The position numbers were made by a program, and so were the translations under genes. Of a DNA stretch of 64,000 nucleotides, positions 41,432 through 50,647 are shown piece by piece. Where the stretch lies: positions 20,524 through 84,523 of the forward strand of contig JAVUPY010000090.1 in NCBI GenBank assembly GCA_032252755.1, in the 5' to 3' direction. The notes beneath the pieces were generated by a model. That model was not told the DNA's origin. It saw only the letters and a list, made by a program, of their open reading frames with translations, and did not search any database. The DNA comes from Terriglobia bacterium (GTDB lineage: Bacteria; Acidobacteriota; Terriglobia; Terriglobales; Acidobacteriaceae). Every line of letters starts with the position of its first letter. Position 1 is the stretch's first letter.

Positions 41432-42366
41432 TCGTCGTACCGCACGCGTAGGTTCAAGTCGGAGTGCGCCATGCGTCGCGCCATCATGATCGCGCCCATC
41501 ACCGGTGGCAGCGTCGTAAGCCGTACCTGCGATTCCGGCCGCTCCGCGTGAATGGAATTGTAAAAAGCGATCCGGACGGTGGGCGAGTTACGGAAGATGC
41601 CTCCTGCCATGGCCACCCGAACATGATTGGCCCGAGGCCACAGCTTTCGCGCAACCAGCTTTGCGATCGTCGCCAGTTCGGCTCCAGCCTGCGTCAGCAG
41701 ATCCTGTGCAATCGAATCCCCTGCGGCGGCCGCCGCCTGCACCGCGGGAAACAGCCGCGAAAAATCGTTCGGACCCGCCCGCGCGCACTTCGCGACCAGG
41801 TCGTCGGCATCCTGAATCTGCCAGAGCGGCAGCAGGTACTTGTCGAGACGCGTCTCCTGGTCGCCGTCCCACGCCCGCAGCAGCGCACTCACGGCTTTTC
41901 GCCCAATCCACGTCCCCGAGCCTTCATCGGACACAATCGGGCCACGCCCACCCGCACGCGCATTCTCCCCATCGCCGTTGATCCCGAATGCGATCGACCC
42001 GGTCCCGGAAATGACCATCACTCCCTCGGAACCGAAGAACGCCGCCTCGTGCGCGATCAACATGTCACCGACGATGGCGAATTGGCCCTCGATCAGCTCT
42101 GAGATGATGCGGTCGACAAGTTGACGCCCCGCCTCAATCGCCATTCCGGCCGAGCCAATGCAGGCAAAGTTGATGTCATTACGGGTTACGCCGGCCTTTG
42201 AGCAAACGTTTTCGATCCCGCTGCGCAGAACCCTCTGCACCGTGGCATCGTCATTGCGTGTAGGACTGGAACCGCCCTCGGTTACCCGGGCGAGAATGTA
42301 GTCTTCATCGGCGAGCGCGAAACTGGTCTTCGTCCCGCCGCCATCAATTCCGAGGTATAAGGGCAT
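41428..42366 (-). CDS. BadF/BadG family ATPase, probable N-acetylglucosamine kinase
   Basis: 312 residues of the sugar kinase/actin fold. Phosphate-1 motif LGIDGGGTKTSFAL at the N-terminus, VISGTGSIAFGI (phosphate-2), GRGPIVSDEGSGTWIGRKAV and VRVAMAGGIFRNSP (adenosine). The GRGP-DEGSG pattern is typical of GlcNAc kinases in the family rather than of radical enzyme activators, as no [4Fe-4S] Cys pair is seen. Likely role: amino sugar or peptidoglycan-fragment salvage. ATG 42366 chosen directly before the motif. Confidence 0.87.
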   Translation of the reverse strand: MPLYLGIDGGGTKTSFALADEDYILARVTEGGSSPTRNDDATVQRVLRSGIENVCSKAGVTRNDINFACIGSAGMAIEAGRQLVDRIISELIEGQFAIVGDMLIAHEAAFFGSEGVMVISGTGSIAFGINGDGENARAGGRGPIVSDEGSGTWIGRKAVSALLRAWDGDQETRLDKYLLPLWQIQDADDLVAKCARAGPNDFSRLFPAVQAAAAAGDSIAQDLLTQAGAELATIAKLVARKLWPRANHVRVAMAGGIFRNSPTVRIAFYNSIHAERPESQVRLTTLPPVMGAIMMARRMAHSDLNLRVRYDE

Positions 42367-42465
42367 CTGAACCGAATTGTGCCACATCAACCCGCCAGAT
42401 TTCCCACACAAGTTGCCCTCCATCCTTGATAATGGCGGCACCTCCTCGAGGAGACGGCATTTTTA

Positions 42466-43992
42466 ATGGGACTCGGCTGGCTCGACCTGGCAATCATTCT
42501 GGTGTATCTGGCCGGCATTACGCTGTTCGGCCTTCGCTTTCGCAAAGCGCAACGCACCCTGCGCGACTACTTCCTCGCCGACAAGAATATTCCCTGGTGG
42601 GCGATCATGTTGTCCATCGTCGCCGCTGAAACCAGTGTGCTCACCATCATCAGCACGCCCGGTCTCTCCTACCAGGGCAACATGATGTTCCTGCAGGTCG
42701 TGATCGGCTACCTCATCGGCCGCATCGTGATCGCCGTGATCATGCTCCCGCACTACTTCAAGGGCGACCTCTTCACCGCCTACCAGCTCATGGAGCGCCG
42801 CTTCGGCCAGAAATTACGCTCGCTCACAGCCGGTCTTTTCCTTGTGACGCGTTCGGTTGCCGAAGGCGTGCGCGTGTTTGCCGTCGCCATCGTGGTCAGT
42901 ATATCTCTGGGACAATTTCTCGGCGGCTTCTCGGATCTCAACCGCGACCTGATCTCGATCGGCATCGTGACCGCGCTGACTCTTATCTACACCTTCGAAG
43001 GCGGCATGGCCGCGGTCATCTGGACCGACGTGGTGCAGATGGCGATCTACATCGGCGGGACACTCGTCGGCTTCGTCATGCTGCTTCACTACATACCCGG
43101 CGGCTGGCACCAGGTAGTCGCCGTTGGCGCGAGCGCAGGTAAGTGGAGGATCTTCAACTTCGCGCCGGACTTCTTCCAGACCTACACCTTCTGGGCCGGC
43201 GTGATCGGCGGCGCGTTCCTGACCACAGCAAGTCACGGCACCGACCAACTTATCGTGCAGCGGCTGCTCGCGGCCCGCTCTGAGCGCCAATCCAAGATCG
43301 CGCTCATCGGCAGCGGCATCGCCGTACTGATCCTCTTTGGGCTGTTCCTCACCCTCGGCGTCATGCTCTTCGCTTATTACGGGAAACCGGCAGCCGACTT
43401 CGGCGGCCAGGACCGCATATTCCCCACGTTCATCGTCACAAAAATGGAGCACGGCATATCAGGATTGATGATCGCCGCCATCCTCGCCGCCGCTATGTCC
43501 AACCTGAGCGCAGCGCTAAACTCGCTCTCTTCCAGTACAATCGTCGACTTCTGGCTGCGGCGCAAAGGCACCGCAAAAGACGATAAATCCATGCTGCGCG
43601 TCTCGCGCATGGCCACATTCGGCTGGGCCGTGCTGCTGTTCGGACTGGCGATCCTCTCCCGGCGAAGCCAGAGCGTGATCGTAGTCGGCCTTTCAATCGC
43701 CTCCGTCGCCTATGGCGCTCTGCTCGGAGTCTTTCTCCTGGGCCTGTTAACGAAGCGCGCAACCGAACGTGGCGCCATGGCTGGCATGCTGGTCGGATTC
43801 TGCGCCAACATGTACATCTGGATCAGCACGCTGGTGAAGCCCGGTTCCATGCCCCTGGAATTCACCCGTCGGATTCCGTGGACCTGGTATGTAATGATCG
43901 GCGCCTGCCTGACGTTCACGGTCGGCTACCTGGCAAGTTTCGTGATGCCACCTAATACGATCGATAAGTCGATGGAGGCACACCGTGGCTGA
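42466..43992 (+). CDS. Sodium/solute symporter (SSS family)
   Basis: 508 residues, about 13 membrane segments. The start MGLGWLDLAIILVYLAGIT, YFLADKNIPWWAIMLSIVAAETS and FEGGMAAVIWTDVVQ are typical of SSS sugar or solute/Na+ symporters. GAGGAG lies before the ATG. Divergent from the BadF kinase gene and followed by an overlapping permease gene, so it may import the kinase substrate or a related amino sugar (inference). Confidence 0.92.
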   Translation: MGLGWLDLAIILVYLAGITLFGLRFRKAQRTLRDYFLADKNIPWWAIMLSIVAAETSVLTIISTPGLSYQGNMMFLQVVIGYLIGRIVIAVIMLPHYFKGDLFTAYQLMERRFGQKLRSLTAGLFLVTRSVAEGVRVFAVAIVVSISLGQFLGGFSDLNRDLISIGIVTALTLIYTFEGGMAAVIWTDVVQMAIYIGGTLVGFVMLLHYIPGGWHQVVAVGASAGKWRIFNFAPDFFQTYTFWAGVIGGAFLTTASHGTDQLIVQRLLAARSERQSKIALIGSGIAVLILFGLFLTLGVMLFAYYGKPAADFGGQDRIFPTFIVTKMEHGISGLMIAAILAAAMSNLSAALNSLSSSTIVDFWLRRKGTAKDDKSMLRVSRMATFGWAVLLFGLAILSRRSQSVIVVGLSIASVAYGALLGVFLLGLLTKRATERGAMAGMLVGFCANMYIWISTLVKPGSMPLEFTRRIPWTWYVMIGACLTFTVGYLASFVMPPNTIDKSMEAHRG

Positions 43993-45364
43993 AGGCGCCG
44001 CCCGCACGACCAAACCCGGCCTCATTCGAGACCTCGGCGTGTCGCAAGCCGGCGCCATCGTCGTCGGAGTAATCATCGGCAGCGGTATTTTCCTGGTGCC
44101 CAAGCGGATGATGGAAGCGACCGGTTCAGCCTCGGTCGTGTTCCTCGTGTGGATCGTCGGCGGCCTGCTCTCCTGGTTCGGCGCACTCACCTACGCTGAA
44201 CTCGGCGCGATGAAGCCCGAAGCCGGCGGCGAATACGTCTACATCCGCGACGCCTACGGACCACTTCCCGGATTCCTAAACGCCTGGACCTGGTTCACCA
44301 TCGCAAAACCAGCATCGATCGCGACCGTCGCCGCCGGTGTCATTCGAATCCTGGGCGAGTTCGGCGCCTTTGCTTTCCTGAAGACGACGTTCGTCCATGG
44401 TGCTGTCCCGGTCAACTGGGGACATGTTCTCGCCGCGGCCATGATCGTCGTTCTCACCTGGGTGAATTACATCGGCGTACGCCGCGCCGGAAACTTCCAG
44501 CTCTTCTTCACATCGCTGAAAGTCCTGATGATTCTGGGAATCATTGTCGCCTGCTTCACCGCCAGGGCCGGGACGATGTCGAATTTCGCGTCTCACTATT
44601 CTGGCGCAACCGGTGGCATTGCGGGATTCATGGCTGCGCTCATCGCGGCACTCTGGGCCTACGACGGCTGGAACAACCTCAATATGGTCGCCGGCGAGGT
44701 TCGCGAGCCGCAGAAGAACATCCCTCGCGCAATGATCGTCGGCATCGCCCTCGTCGCAGCGCTCTACATGTTGATGAACGCCGCCGTACAATATGTGCTC
44801 CCCGCCACCATGTTAGCCGCTGCCGAGCGTCCCGCCAGTATGGCGTTCCAGTACGCCGCGGGAGCGGCAGGCGCTGCCATTCTCTCCGCTGGCATTGCGC
44901 TCTCCATGTTCGTCAGCATCAACGGCCAGATTCTAACCGGTGCACGCATCCCTTACGCCGTCGCGCGCGACGGCTATTTCTTCGATACGCTCGCCGGCGT
45001 CAACGCCCGCTACCACACGCCTGGCGGCGCACTGGTCTTCCAGGCCTTCATGAGCATCGCTCTGGTCGTTCTCGGTGGAGCCTTCGAAGATCTCTTCAAC
45101 CTCGCCATCTTCTCCGAATGGCTCTTTTACATGATCACGGCCAGCACCATCTTCGTTTTCCGTAAGCGATACTCCGCCAGCGAAGCTCCCTACCGCATCT
45201 GGGGATACCCGATCGTTCCGCTGCTCTTCATCGCCGCTGCGGCTGTGCTGCTCTACTTCAGCTTCGTACAGAACCTGCGCGACTCCATAGGCGGCGCCAT
45301 CGTGATCCTCGCCGGAATCCCCGTATTCTTCTGGTTCGCCCGCAAACACCGCACAGCCTCGTGA
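43985..45364 (+). CDS. Amino acid permease (APC superfamily)
   Basis: 459 residues, 12 membrane segments. GVIIGSGIFLVPKRMMEATG is the conserved first helix, EAGGEYVYIRDAYG and WAYDGWNNLNMVAGEVREPQ follow. GTG start with GGAGG upstream, overlapping the symporter stop by 8 bases, so the two form an operon. Substrate unknown. Confidence 0.93.
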   Translation: MAEGAARTTKPGLIRDLGVSQAGAIVVGVIIGSGIFLVPKRMMEATGSASVVFLVWIVGGLLSWFGALTYAELGAMKPEAGGEYVYIRDAYGPLPGFLNAWTWFTIAKPASIATVAAGVIRILGEFGAFAFLKTTFVHGAVPVNWGHVLAAAMIVVLTWVNYIGVRRAGNFQLFFTSLKVLMILGIIVACFTARAGTMSNFASHYSGATGGIAGFMAALIAALWAYDGWNNLNMVAGEVREPQKNIPRAMIVGIALVAALYMLMNAAVQYVLPATMLAAAERPASMAFQYAAGAAGAAILSAGIALSMFVSINGQILTGARIPYAVARDGYFFDTLAGVNARYHTPGGALVFQAFMSIALVVLGGAFEDLFNLAIFSEWLFYMITASTIFVFRKRYSASEAPYRIWGYPIVPLLFIAAAAVLLYFSFVQNLRDSIGGAIVILAGIPVFFWFARKHRTAS

Positions 45365-45433
45365 CGGCGGCATCTTGCCGCCGCTCATTTACCACTTGCC
45401 CCCAAACGACCCCACTCCCCGTTTATACTGACA

Positions 45434-45449
45434 GGTACATTCGTGTACC
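45434..45449 (+). promoter_or_regulatory. Hairpin or operator upstream of a lipoprotein gene
   Basis: GGTACA-TTCG-TGTACC is a perfect 6-bp inverted repeat with a UUCG loop, 5 bp after a TATACT that could be a -10 box (45424-45429). The rest of the promoter is unclear. Confidence 0.35.
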
Positions 45450-45495
45450 GCGATTGCAATACCAGCACGCCAACTTTAGAACTTGAAGGAACCTC

Positions 45496-46128
45496 ATGCG
45501 AAAAATTCCCGCGCTCCTGATGCTCATCCTCGCCATTGCAGTATTCAACGCTTGTGAAAGCAAGAAGGAGACGCCCACTCAGAGCGAGACCGCCAAGCCC
45601 CAGGCCGAAGCTCCCGAGTACGAAACCGGCCGTCTGGCATTCCAGAAGCTCTACGTAGCCGCGCGCGGCTTCGCCCCGGACATCCAGCCCTTCCGCCTCC
45701 AATCCAGCTACACCAAGGGCGCTCCCGTCGAAGAAGGGAAGGAAGGTATCTGGCACGCGAGCTTCGCTTCTCCCTCAAAGCGCGAACTCAAGTCCTACAC
45801 CTGGTCAGGCGTCAGCGGCCCTGACATGCCCGACCGCGGCGTCAGTCACGGCACCGAGGACGATTACAACCCGTCCAACTCCGCAACCCGAGTTTTCGAC
45901 CTGCAATTCCTTAAAGTTGACACGGACAAGGCCATCAAGGTTGCCAACGAACATGGCGGCGCCGCACTGATGAAGAAGGATCCGAACCAGCCTGTGAACT
46001 TCCTGCTCGATTGGAATGGAAAGAACCAGTTGATCTGGCACGTCATCTACGGCGAGAGCCGCAGCACCGCACCCCTGGTCGTCGATGTGGACGCTTCCAG
46101 CGGAAACTATATCGGCAAGGGACAGTAG
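45496..46128 (+). CDS. Hypothetical lipoprotein
   Basis: 210 residues. Lipoprotein signal with lipobox-like FNAC at Cys20 (IPALLMLILAIAVFNAC). The mature part is acidic at first (SKKETPTQSETAKPQ), then a folded region (FASPSKRELKSYTWSGVSGPD, FLLDWNGKNQLIWHVIYGE) that resembles PepSY-like repeats in its LIWHVIYGES..VVDVDASSG ending. AAGGAA before ATG. Function unknown. Confidence 0.75.
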   Translation: MRKIPALLMLILAIAVFNACESKKETPTQSETAKPQAEAPEYETGRLAFQKLYVAARGFAPDIQPFRLQSSYTKGAPVEEGKEGIWHASFASPSKRELKSYTWSGVSGPDMPDRGVSHGTEDDYNPSNSATRVFDLQFLKVDTDKAIKVANEHGGAALMKKDPNQPVNFLLDWNGKNQLIWHVIYGESRSTAPLVVDVDASSGNYIGKGQ

Positions 46129-46143
46129 ATCAAGAAGAACCGA

Positions 46144-46240
46144 ATTGACGATTGACGATTGATCCAATGACGATTGACTAGCCCTTTCCTTCGGCGGTCC
46201 TGCTTTTAATCGTCAACGAGAAAATCGTCAATCGTCAGTT
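46144..46240. repeat. GACGATTGA repeat with inverted partner (family D)
   Basis: GACGATTGA occurs three times at 46144-46179 and its reverse complement (TCAATCGTC and variants) at 46208-46240. The two arms can form a long hairpin between the two convergent genes; the right arm overlaps the stop codon of the next gene. Confidence 0.75.
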
Positions 46241-46783
46241 GCTTTTCTTCTTCTCTTTCTTTCCTTGTTTCGTATCCGCCACCGGATTCGTCAGCCGATC
46301 GATGGCCTTCTCCGCGTCTTTTGCTCTCGGCCCATAAGGGAGAATTTTCAGATAGCTCTGATAGGACGCCAATGCCTCTTCTTTCTCGCCTAGTTTTTCC
46401 TGCGACTCGCCCAGTTTGTAGGTAGCCTCTGCGTCATTGGGTTTGTATTTCAGGGCCGATTCGTAACGGCTTTCTGCCGCCTTGTAGTTCTTCAGGTTGA
46501 AATAGAAATCTCCGACCTCGATGTCCTTTTCCGCCCTGTGCGGATTGTAAGGATGCATCTCCATCACGTCGTCGACATCGCTGTTCGGATGCATCTTTGC
46601 ATCCCCCGCTGGCGGACTGAGGTCGATCCGCGTGTCGTTGCTCGAACTTACTCCCGGCTCCGAGTCCGAGCGCGGCGGTGCCTGGTTTGGCGGAATCGAG
46701 GGCTCCTGCGATGACTGCGCCAGGCAGGGTGCGGCCGCAAGCAATATGGCAGCGAAACAGAAGAGGAACGTACGACGGGCCAT
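46235..46783 (-). CDS. Secreted small TPR protein
   Basis: 182 residues. Signal peptide (RTFLFCFAAILLAAAPCLAQ), a Pro/Ser/Asp-rich linker and about two TPR units (DIEVGDFYFNLKNYKAAESR, ATYKLGESQEKLGEKEEALA), then a Lys-rich tail (KQGKKEKKKSN). Resembles the N-terminal half of YbgF/BamD-like proteins, but no certain match. An upstream start at 46807 is possible. Confidence 0.75.
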   Translation of the reverse strand: MARRTFLFCFAAILLAAAPCLAQSSQEPSIPPNQAPPRSDSEPGVSSSNDTRIDLSPPAGDAKMHPNSDVDDVMEMHPYNPHRAEKDIEVGDFYFNLKNYKAAESRYESALKYKPNDAEATYKLGESQEKLGEKEEALASYQSYLKILPYGPRAKDAEKAIDRLTNPVADTKQGKKEKKKSN

Positions 46784-46842
46784 GCAGTAGATTGTAACTC
46801 TCGTCATCGGTCAGTCTGAACCGCGCCGCCGACGCCCTTAGC

Positions 46843-47976
46843 TCAAAGGTGTGGTTCCATCTTGGTCTCGCGTGCACGACCCTCGCCCGTAATCCGTCCC
46901 CACGAACTGGTTTGCCAGTTATCCGGGCGCCCCTCGCGGATCCATTCCGGCAGCGGCATCATCAGCATCTCCGAGAGCGCACGAAGGTAGGGCTCATACA
47001 TCGAGCGCAGTTCCGCCAGCCGCTGATCCGCTTCGTCGCCCCGGTGCAGTTGAACCCCAGCCTCAGCCAGTATTGTCCGCAAGCGTCCGAGATCTTCCGC
47101 CGAAAGCCGATCTACCTGCTCGAAATTCGGTGATCTGCCAAGCACCTGCGACAGATCCACGAGGGCATGCCGTGCAATCGCGAACGTCAGTTGCGCCTGC
47201 TTCTGACACGTGTCGTCGATGCCGACCATTACAAGGGCGCTGCTGTCCAGGATCGTCGCAACCGCCGCAAGCCACGATTCGTTGTCGTGCTGCGAGCGGA
47301 AATAGCAAAGCACCGGGTAGGAAATGTGGCTCTCCAGCAGTTCGGCGCACCATCGTTCCCAGTCTTTCAGCAATCCGTGAAGCTCTCCGTAGTCTCCACC
47401 GCCAATCATCCGCCGGAGCAGTTCCGCCGCACTCGGCGGAGACCCTGCCCGCGCGTCCAGCAGTGAAATCTGCGCCTCGCGTCGCGAAAATGCCTGGTAC
47501 AGCACGGGAAAATACCCGACGACAATCGCAAGGAATCCCAACCCGACGAAAGCCTCAACTACGGTAAACAGTCGCGATGCGGGTGTATGCGGCGCAATGT
47601 CACCCAACCCCAGCGTGAACAATGTCGACCCGCTGAAGTACATCGCCATCCCGAGCCGTTGCAGGCCTGTTGTTCCCATCCGCGCCACCGAACCATCCAC
47701 CAGGTGTAGCAGTGCGAATCCGAACAGCAGTAGCACGCCCCAGAAAACAAGCAGCAGCACAAAGGACAACGGTCCATAAAAACTCAGTAGCCGCTCGCGG
47801 CCTTTCTTCGGACATGGCCGCACCATAACCGAATACGGACGCCACGTCGCGCGATAAAACAGTCGCGTCAGCCGCCACCGCCGCGTCACCTGCCGCGGCA
47901 GAATGATCGTCTCAAACGCCTCCAGCAGCACGAAAAGAATGATGCAAGTGCCCGCGATGGCCAGGAATATAGTCAC
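46843..47976 (-). CDS. Two-TM potassium channel-like protein
   Basis: 377 residues. Membrane segments near residues 2-25 and 70-95 and 130-155, with a pore loop FSGSTLFTLGLGDIAPH; the filter is T121-L-G-L-G-D126, like the TxGYGD of K+ channels but with Leu for Tyr. The C-terminal 200 residues are helical and cytosolic without an RCK/TrkA-N motif. An ion channel of unknown trigger. Confidence 0.85.
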   Translation of the reverse strand: MTIFLAIAGTCIILFVLLEAFETIILPRQVTRRWRLTRLFYRATWRPYSVMVRPCPKKGRERLLSFYGPLSFVLLLVFWGVLLLFGFALLHLVDGSVARMGTTGLQRLGMAMYFSGSTLFTLGLGDIAPHTPASRLFTVVEAFVGLGFLAIVVGYFPVLYQAFSRREAQISLLDARAGSPPSAAELLRRMIGGGDYGELHGLLKDWERWCAELLESHISYPVLCYFRSQHDNESWLAAVATILDSSALVMVGIDDTCQKQAQLTFAIARHALVDLSQVLGRSPNFEQVDRLSAEDLGRLRTILAEAGVQLHRGDEADQRLAELRSMYEPYLRALSEMLMMPLPEWIREGRPDNWQTSSWGRITGEGRARETKMEPHL

Positions 47977-48019
47977 GGCTGTCTAAGATGGGAACAACCG
48001 GAAGGAAGATTCACAGACA

Positions 48020-49525
48020 TCATCCGAACCGCTGAAACAGCGGCCAGAACTTGTACCACGGTATTCGCATCTGCCGGCACAAGAAAATGTCCGGATGATA
48101 CTGACTCTCCTCATTGATCACCCCGTAGGAATTCGTGTTGTGTGCCACCAGTTCGCACGACTGAAAAAGCCTATTGACGTCATCCGCATCCCACCCTACT
48201 ACAATCAACGTCTGCGGTTCCGTCTTCGGATACGTCCGGTACCACAGTGAATTCGTCCCGCTGATCGCCGCTGGCAATCCGTACCTCGGCCCCAAAAGAT
48301 CGATCGCTCCAGCCTCGCCGTAATTCCCCACCATTATTCCCGTTCGTGACCGTTCGTCCGCCGGAATCGACTCATACACGTGCGCGACGGTCTGCACGAG
48401 ATCCGTCCAGCCGATCTCTTCAACGTAGTTCTGTTGCACCTTCGCTGTCGCTTTGAAAATTGCCGAGTTCACCGGCGCAATGGGCGTGAAAAGCGCGAAT
48501 GTCAGAACGGACCCAGCCGCTACGAATAACCACGTCACTGCCTGGATCCCAACATTCACCCCTCGTGAACGCGTCCACACCCACCGCTCCCACAGAACTG
48601 CTCCAGCCGCCAGCACCATCGGATACAGCGGCCCCAGGTAATACGAGCGCGCCCGCGCAATCACAAACAAAATCAGAGTCCCGAGGAACATCCACCCGAG
48701 CGGGCGATATTTCCGGCCGTTCGTGAAATAGAACCACAGCCCCATGAACACCAGCGGAAGCATCAGGATATTGGTGCAAACAAACGTTTGCTCCGGCAGG
48801 AACCCCTTCGTCCGTCCCCACCTTATATCCCGTGCATGAATGTATTTCAGGAAGGTCAGAGTAATGAAGTCGTGCTGCACCTGCCAGATCAGGTTCGGCA
48901 GGAAAATCAGAAGCGAGAGCACGACGCCAATCAATAGCCACCGATTCAGCAGCAACCGCCGTGCCGGAGTCAAAAGGACACCAACCGCAAGTCCCACGAC
49001 GAAGAACGCCATCGTGTACTTGTTCATCATTCCCAGCCCGATCACCGCGCCGATCGCAACCCACCAGCGCGGATCTTGGGAATTCAGCAACCGGACGACG
49101 CAGTAAGTGAGCAGAACCCCGAACAGGTAGTCGAACGAAACGTACTGCAATACATTTGTCTCGATGGAAACGATGGGCACCATCGAGACCGCGACTGCCG
49201 TGAGCACTTGCGCTTTCCGTCCGCCGCCCAGCTCGCGGGCGATCAGCCCGCTTACAAACACAACCAGCGCCAGCGCCAGCGTCGGAACCACGCGCACTGC
49301 AAATGTCGAAACCCCGAAGAGCGCCATCTCCAGCCGCCCGATTGCGGGCGCAAACGGTGGATATGCGACAAATCCCCACGCCATGTGTCGCGCGTCATCC
49401 AGCGTAGCCAGTTCGTCGCGGTGAAAACCGTAAGCACTGTTGGTCGCGAAGTGCGCGATAACAAACAGAACAGCGATCAGAAACAGAATGCCCTCATCGG
49501 ATCGCAACCACTTCTCCACCCTCAT
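48020..49525 (-). CDS. Glycosyltransferase family 39 membrane protein
   Basis: 501 residues, about 11 membrane segments. AYGFHRDELATLDDARHMAW contains the conserved first-loop acid residues. Same family and layout as the protein at 15651-17219, including IARELGGG, LGMMNKYTMAF and the ending CRQMRIPWYKFWPLFQRFG. ATG 49525 has TAAGGAG upstream. Predicted to use polyprenyl-phosphate sugar donors. Confidence 0.88.
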   Translation of the reverse strand: MRVEKWLRSDEGILFLIAVLFVIAHFATNSAYGFHRDELATLDDARHMAWGFVAYPPFAPAIGRLEMALFGVSTFAVRVVPTLALALVVFVSGLIARELGGGRKAQVLTAVAVSMVPIVSIETNVLQYVSFDYLFGVLLTYCVVRLLNSQDPRWWVAIGAVIGLGMMNKYTMAFFVVGLAVGVLLTPARRLLLNRWLLIGVVLSLLIFLPNLIWQVQHDFITLTFLKYIHARDIRWGRTKGFLPEQTFVCTNILMLPLVFMGLWFYFTNGRKYRPLGWMFLGTLILFVIARARSYYLGPLYPMVLAAGAVLWERWVWTRSRGVNVGIQAVTWLFVAAGSVLTFALFTPIAPVNSAIFKATAKVQQNYVEEIGWTDLVQTVAHVYESIPADERSRTGIMVGNYGEAGAIDLLGPRYGLPAAISGTNSLWYRTYPKTEPQTLIVVGWDADDVNRLFQSCELVAHNTNSYGVINEESQYHPDIFLCRQMRIPWYKFWPLFQRFG

Positions 49526-49573
49526 GAAACTCCTTACGATTTGCTTCGCAGAATAGTCCCGCCCCGTCCGTCG

Positions 49574-49636
49574 GTGCCCCACGTCTGCCAAGCGGTGCCC
49601 CCACATCTGCGCGCATTTCGCAGATGCGGGTCTTTC
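49574..49636. repeat. Palindromic repeat family A, copy 4 with a partial copy
   Basis: CCCACATCTGCG (49600-49611) pairs with CGCAGATGCGGG (49619-49630), one mismatch. A degenerate half copy, GTGCCCCACGTCTGCCA, precedes it (49575-49591). At the 3' end of the dehydrogenase gene. Confidence 0.8.
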
Positions 49637-49651
49637 TTCCCCAACATCAAC

Positions 49652-50515
49652 TCACTTTATCCCCGCCCACTTCTCGATTACTCCAATCGTCGCCGCATAA
49701 TCGAGGTCCTTCCACCCTTCCGCTACACTCGCCTCGTACACCTCTTCCACCTTTTCCAACCCGGGCAGTCTCACCCCCGCCGTTTCAGCCGCGTCGAGCA
49801 TGATATGAATGTCCTTGTGCATCAGCCGTAGCGGGAAGTTTGGCGAGTAATCTTTGTTCAGCACGAACGGCGCCTTATAGTCCGTTACGCCGGACCGGAT
49901 CATCGACGCCTGGATCAGTTCGACCAGCTTCTCACGCGGAACCCCCAGTTTGCTGGTGAGCGTCAACCCTTCCGCAAAACCTTCAAAGATCAGTGCGATC
50001 ATCAGGTTCATGCCGATCTTCGCTGCTTCACCCAGGCCCTGCTCGCCCACGTGAATGTACTTTTTCCCCATCACGGCAAATAGAGGCTTCACCTTCTCGA
50101 CCGACTCCGCCCGGCCTCCAACGATGAACAGCAACGTTCCCTGCTCTGCCCCAATCTTCGATCCCGTTATCGGCGCATCGACGAGATCGGCGCCCTTCGC
50201 CCGAATCCGCTCCGCAAACTCCTTGCTCGCGCTCGGCAGAATCGTGCTCGAGTCCACCACGATCATTCCCGGTCGCAGGCTACCCTCAACCCCGTCCTTG
50301 CCGAACAGGACCTGCTCCACCGCCTTCGTATCCGCCACGCAGATCCACACTACGTCAGCGTCTCTGGCCGCCTCCGCCGGAGTGGCAGCCGCTTTCGCCC
50401 CCGGCACTTCCTTTCCCTTGCTACGGTTGTACGCTTTGACCTCGTGCCCTGCTTTGACAAGGTTGGCCGCCATCGGCCCGCCCATAATTCCCAGCCCTAC
50501 AAATGCAATCCTCAT
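49652..50515 (-). CDS. NAD(P)-dependent beta-hydroxyacid dehydrogenase
   Basis: 287 residues. Rossmann start MRIAFVGLGIMGGPMAANLV, substrate-binding DAPITGSKIGAEQGTL and the catalytic Lys region GLGEAAKIGMNLMI. Family members reduce or oxidise 3-hydroxyisobutyrate, tartronate semialdehyde or succinic semialdehyde (GLYR1 type); the substrate is not evident. ATG 50515 is preceded by GAGGTG. Confidence 0.91.
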   Translation of the reverse strand: MRIAFVGLGIMGGPMAANLVKAGHEVKAYNRSKGKEVPGAKAAATPAEAARDADVVWICVADTKAVEQVLFGKDGVEGSLRPGMIVVDSSTILPSASKEFAERIRAKGADLVDAPITGSKIGAEQGTLLFIVGGRAESVEKVKPLFAVMGKKYIHVGEQGLGEAAKIGMNLMIALIFEGFAEGLTLTSKLGVPREKLVELIQASMIRSGVTDYKAPFVLNKDYSPNFPLRLMHKDIHIMLDAAETAGVRLPGLEKVEEVYEASVAEGWKDLDYAATIGVIEKWAGIK

Positions 50516-50647
50516 TGCGAGCACCTCAAACAATTTTTAACTTTCTTTGGATTAAAAATGAGGAACAATGAACCGTGCAAGTGGGAACGGTTTTCTGCGG
50601 CAGCCGCATCGTCGGAACCGTCGTGAGCGTCTAATTAGAAGTAGTCC

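Noticed and set aside
42366..42465. Promoter for the symporter (TTGCCC ... TTGATAAT)
   Set aside because: The spacing between the two boxes is too short for a sigma-70 promoter.
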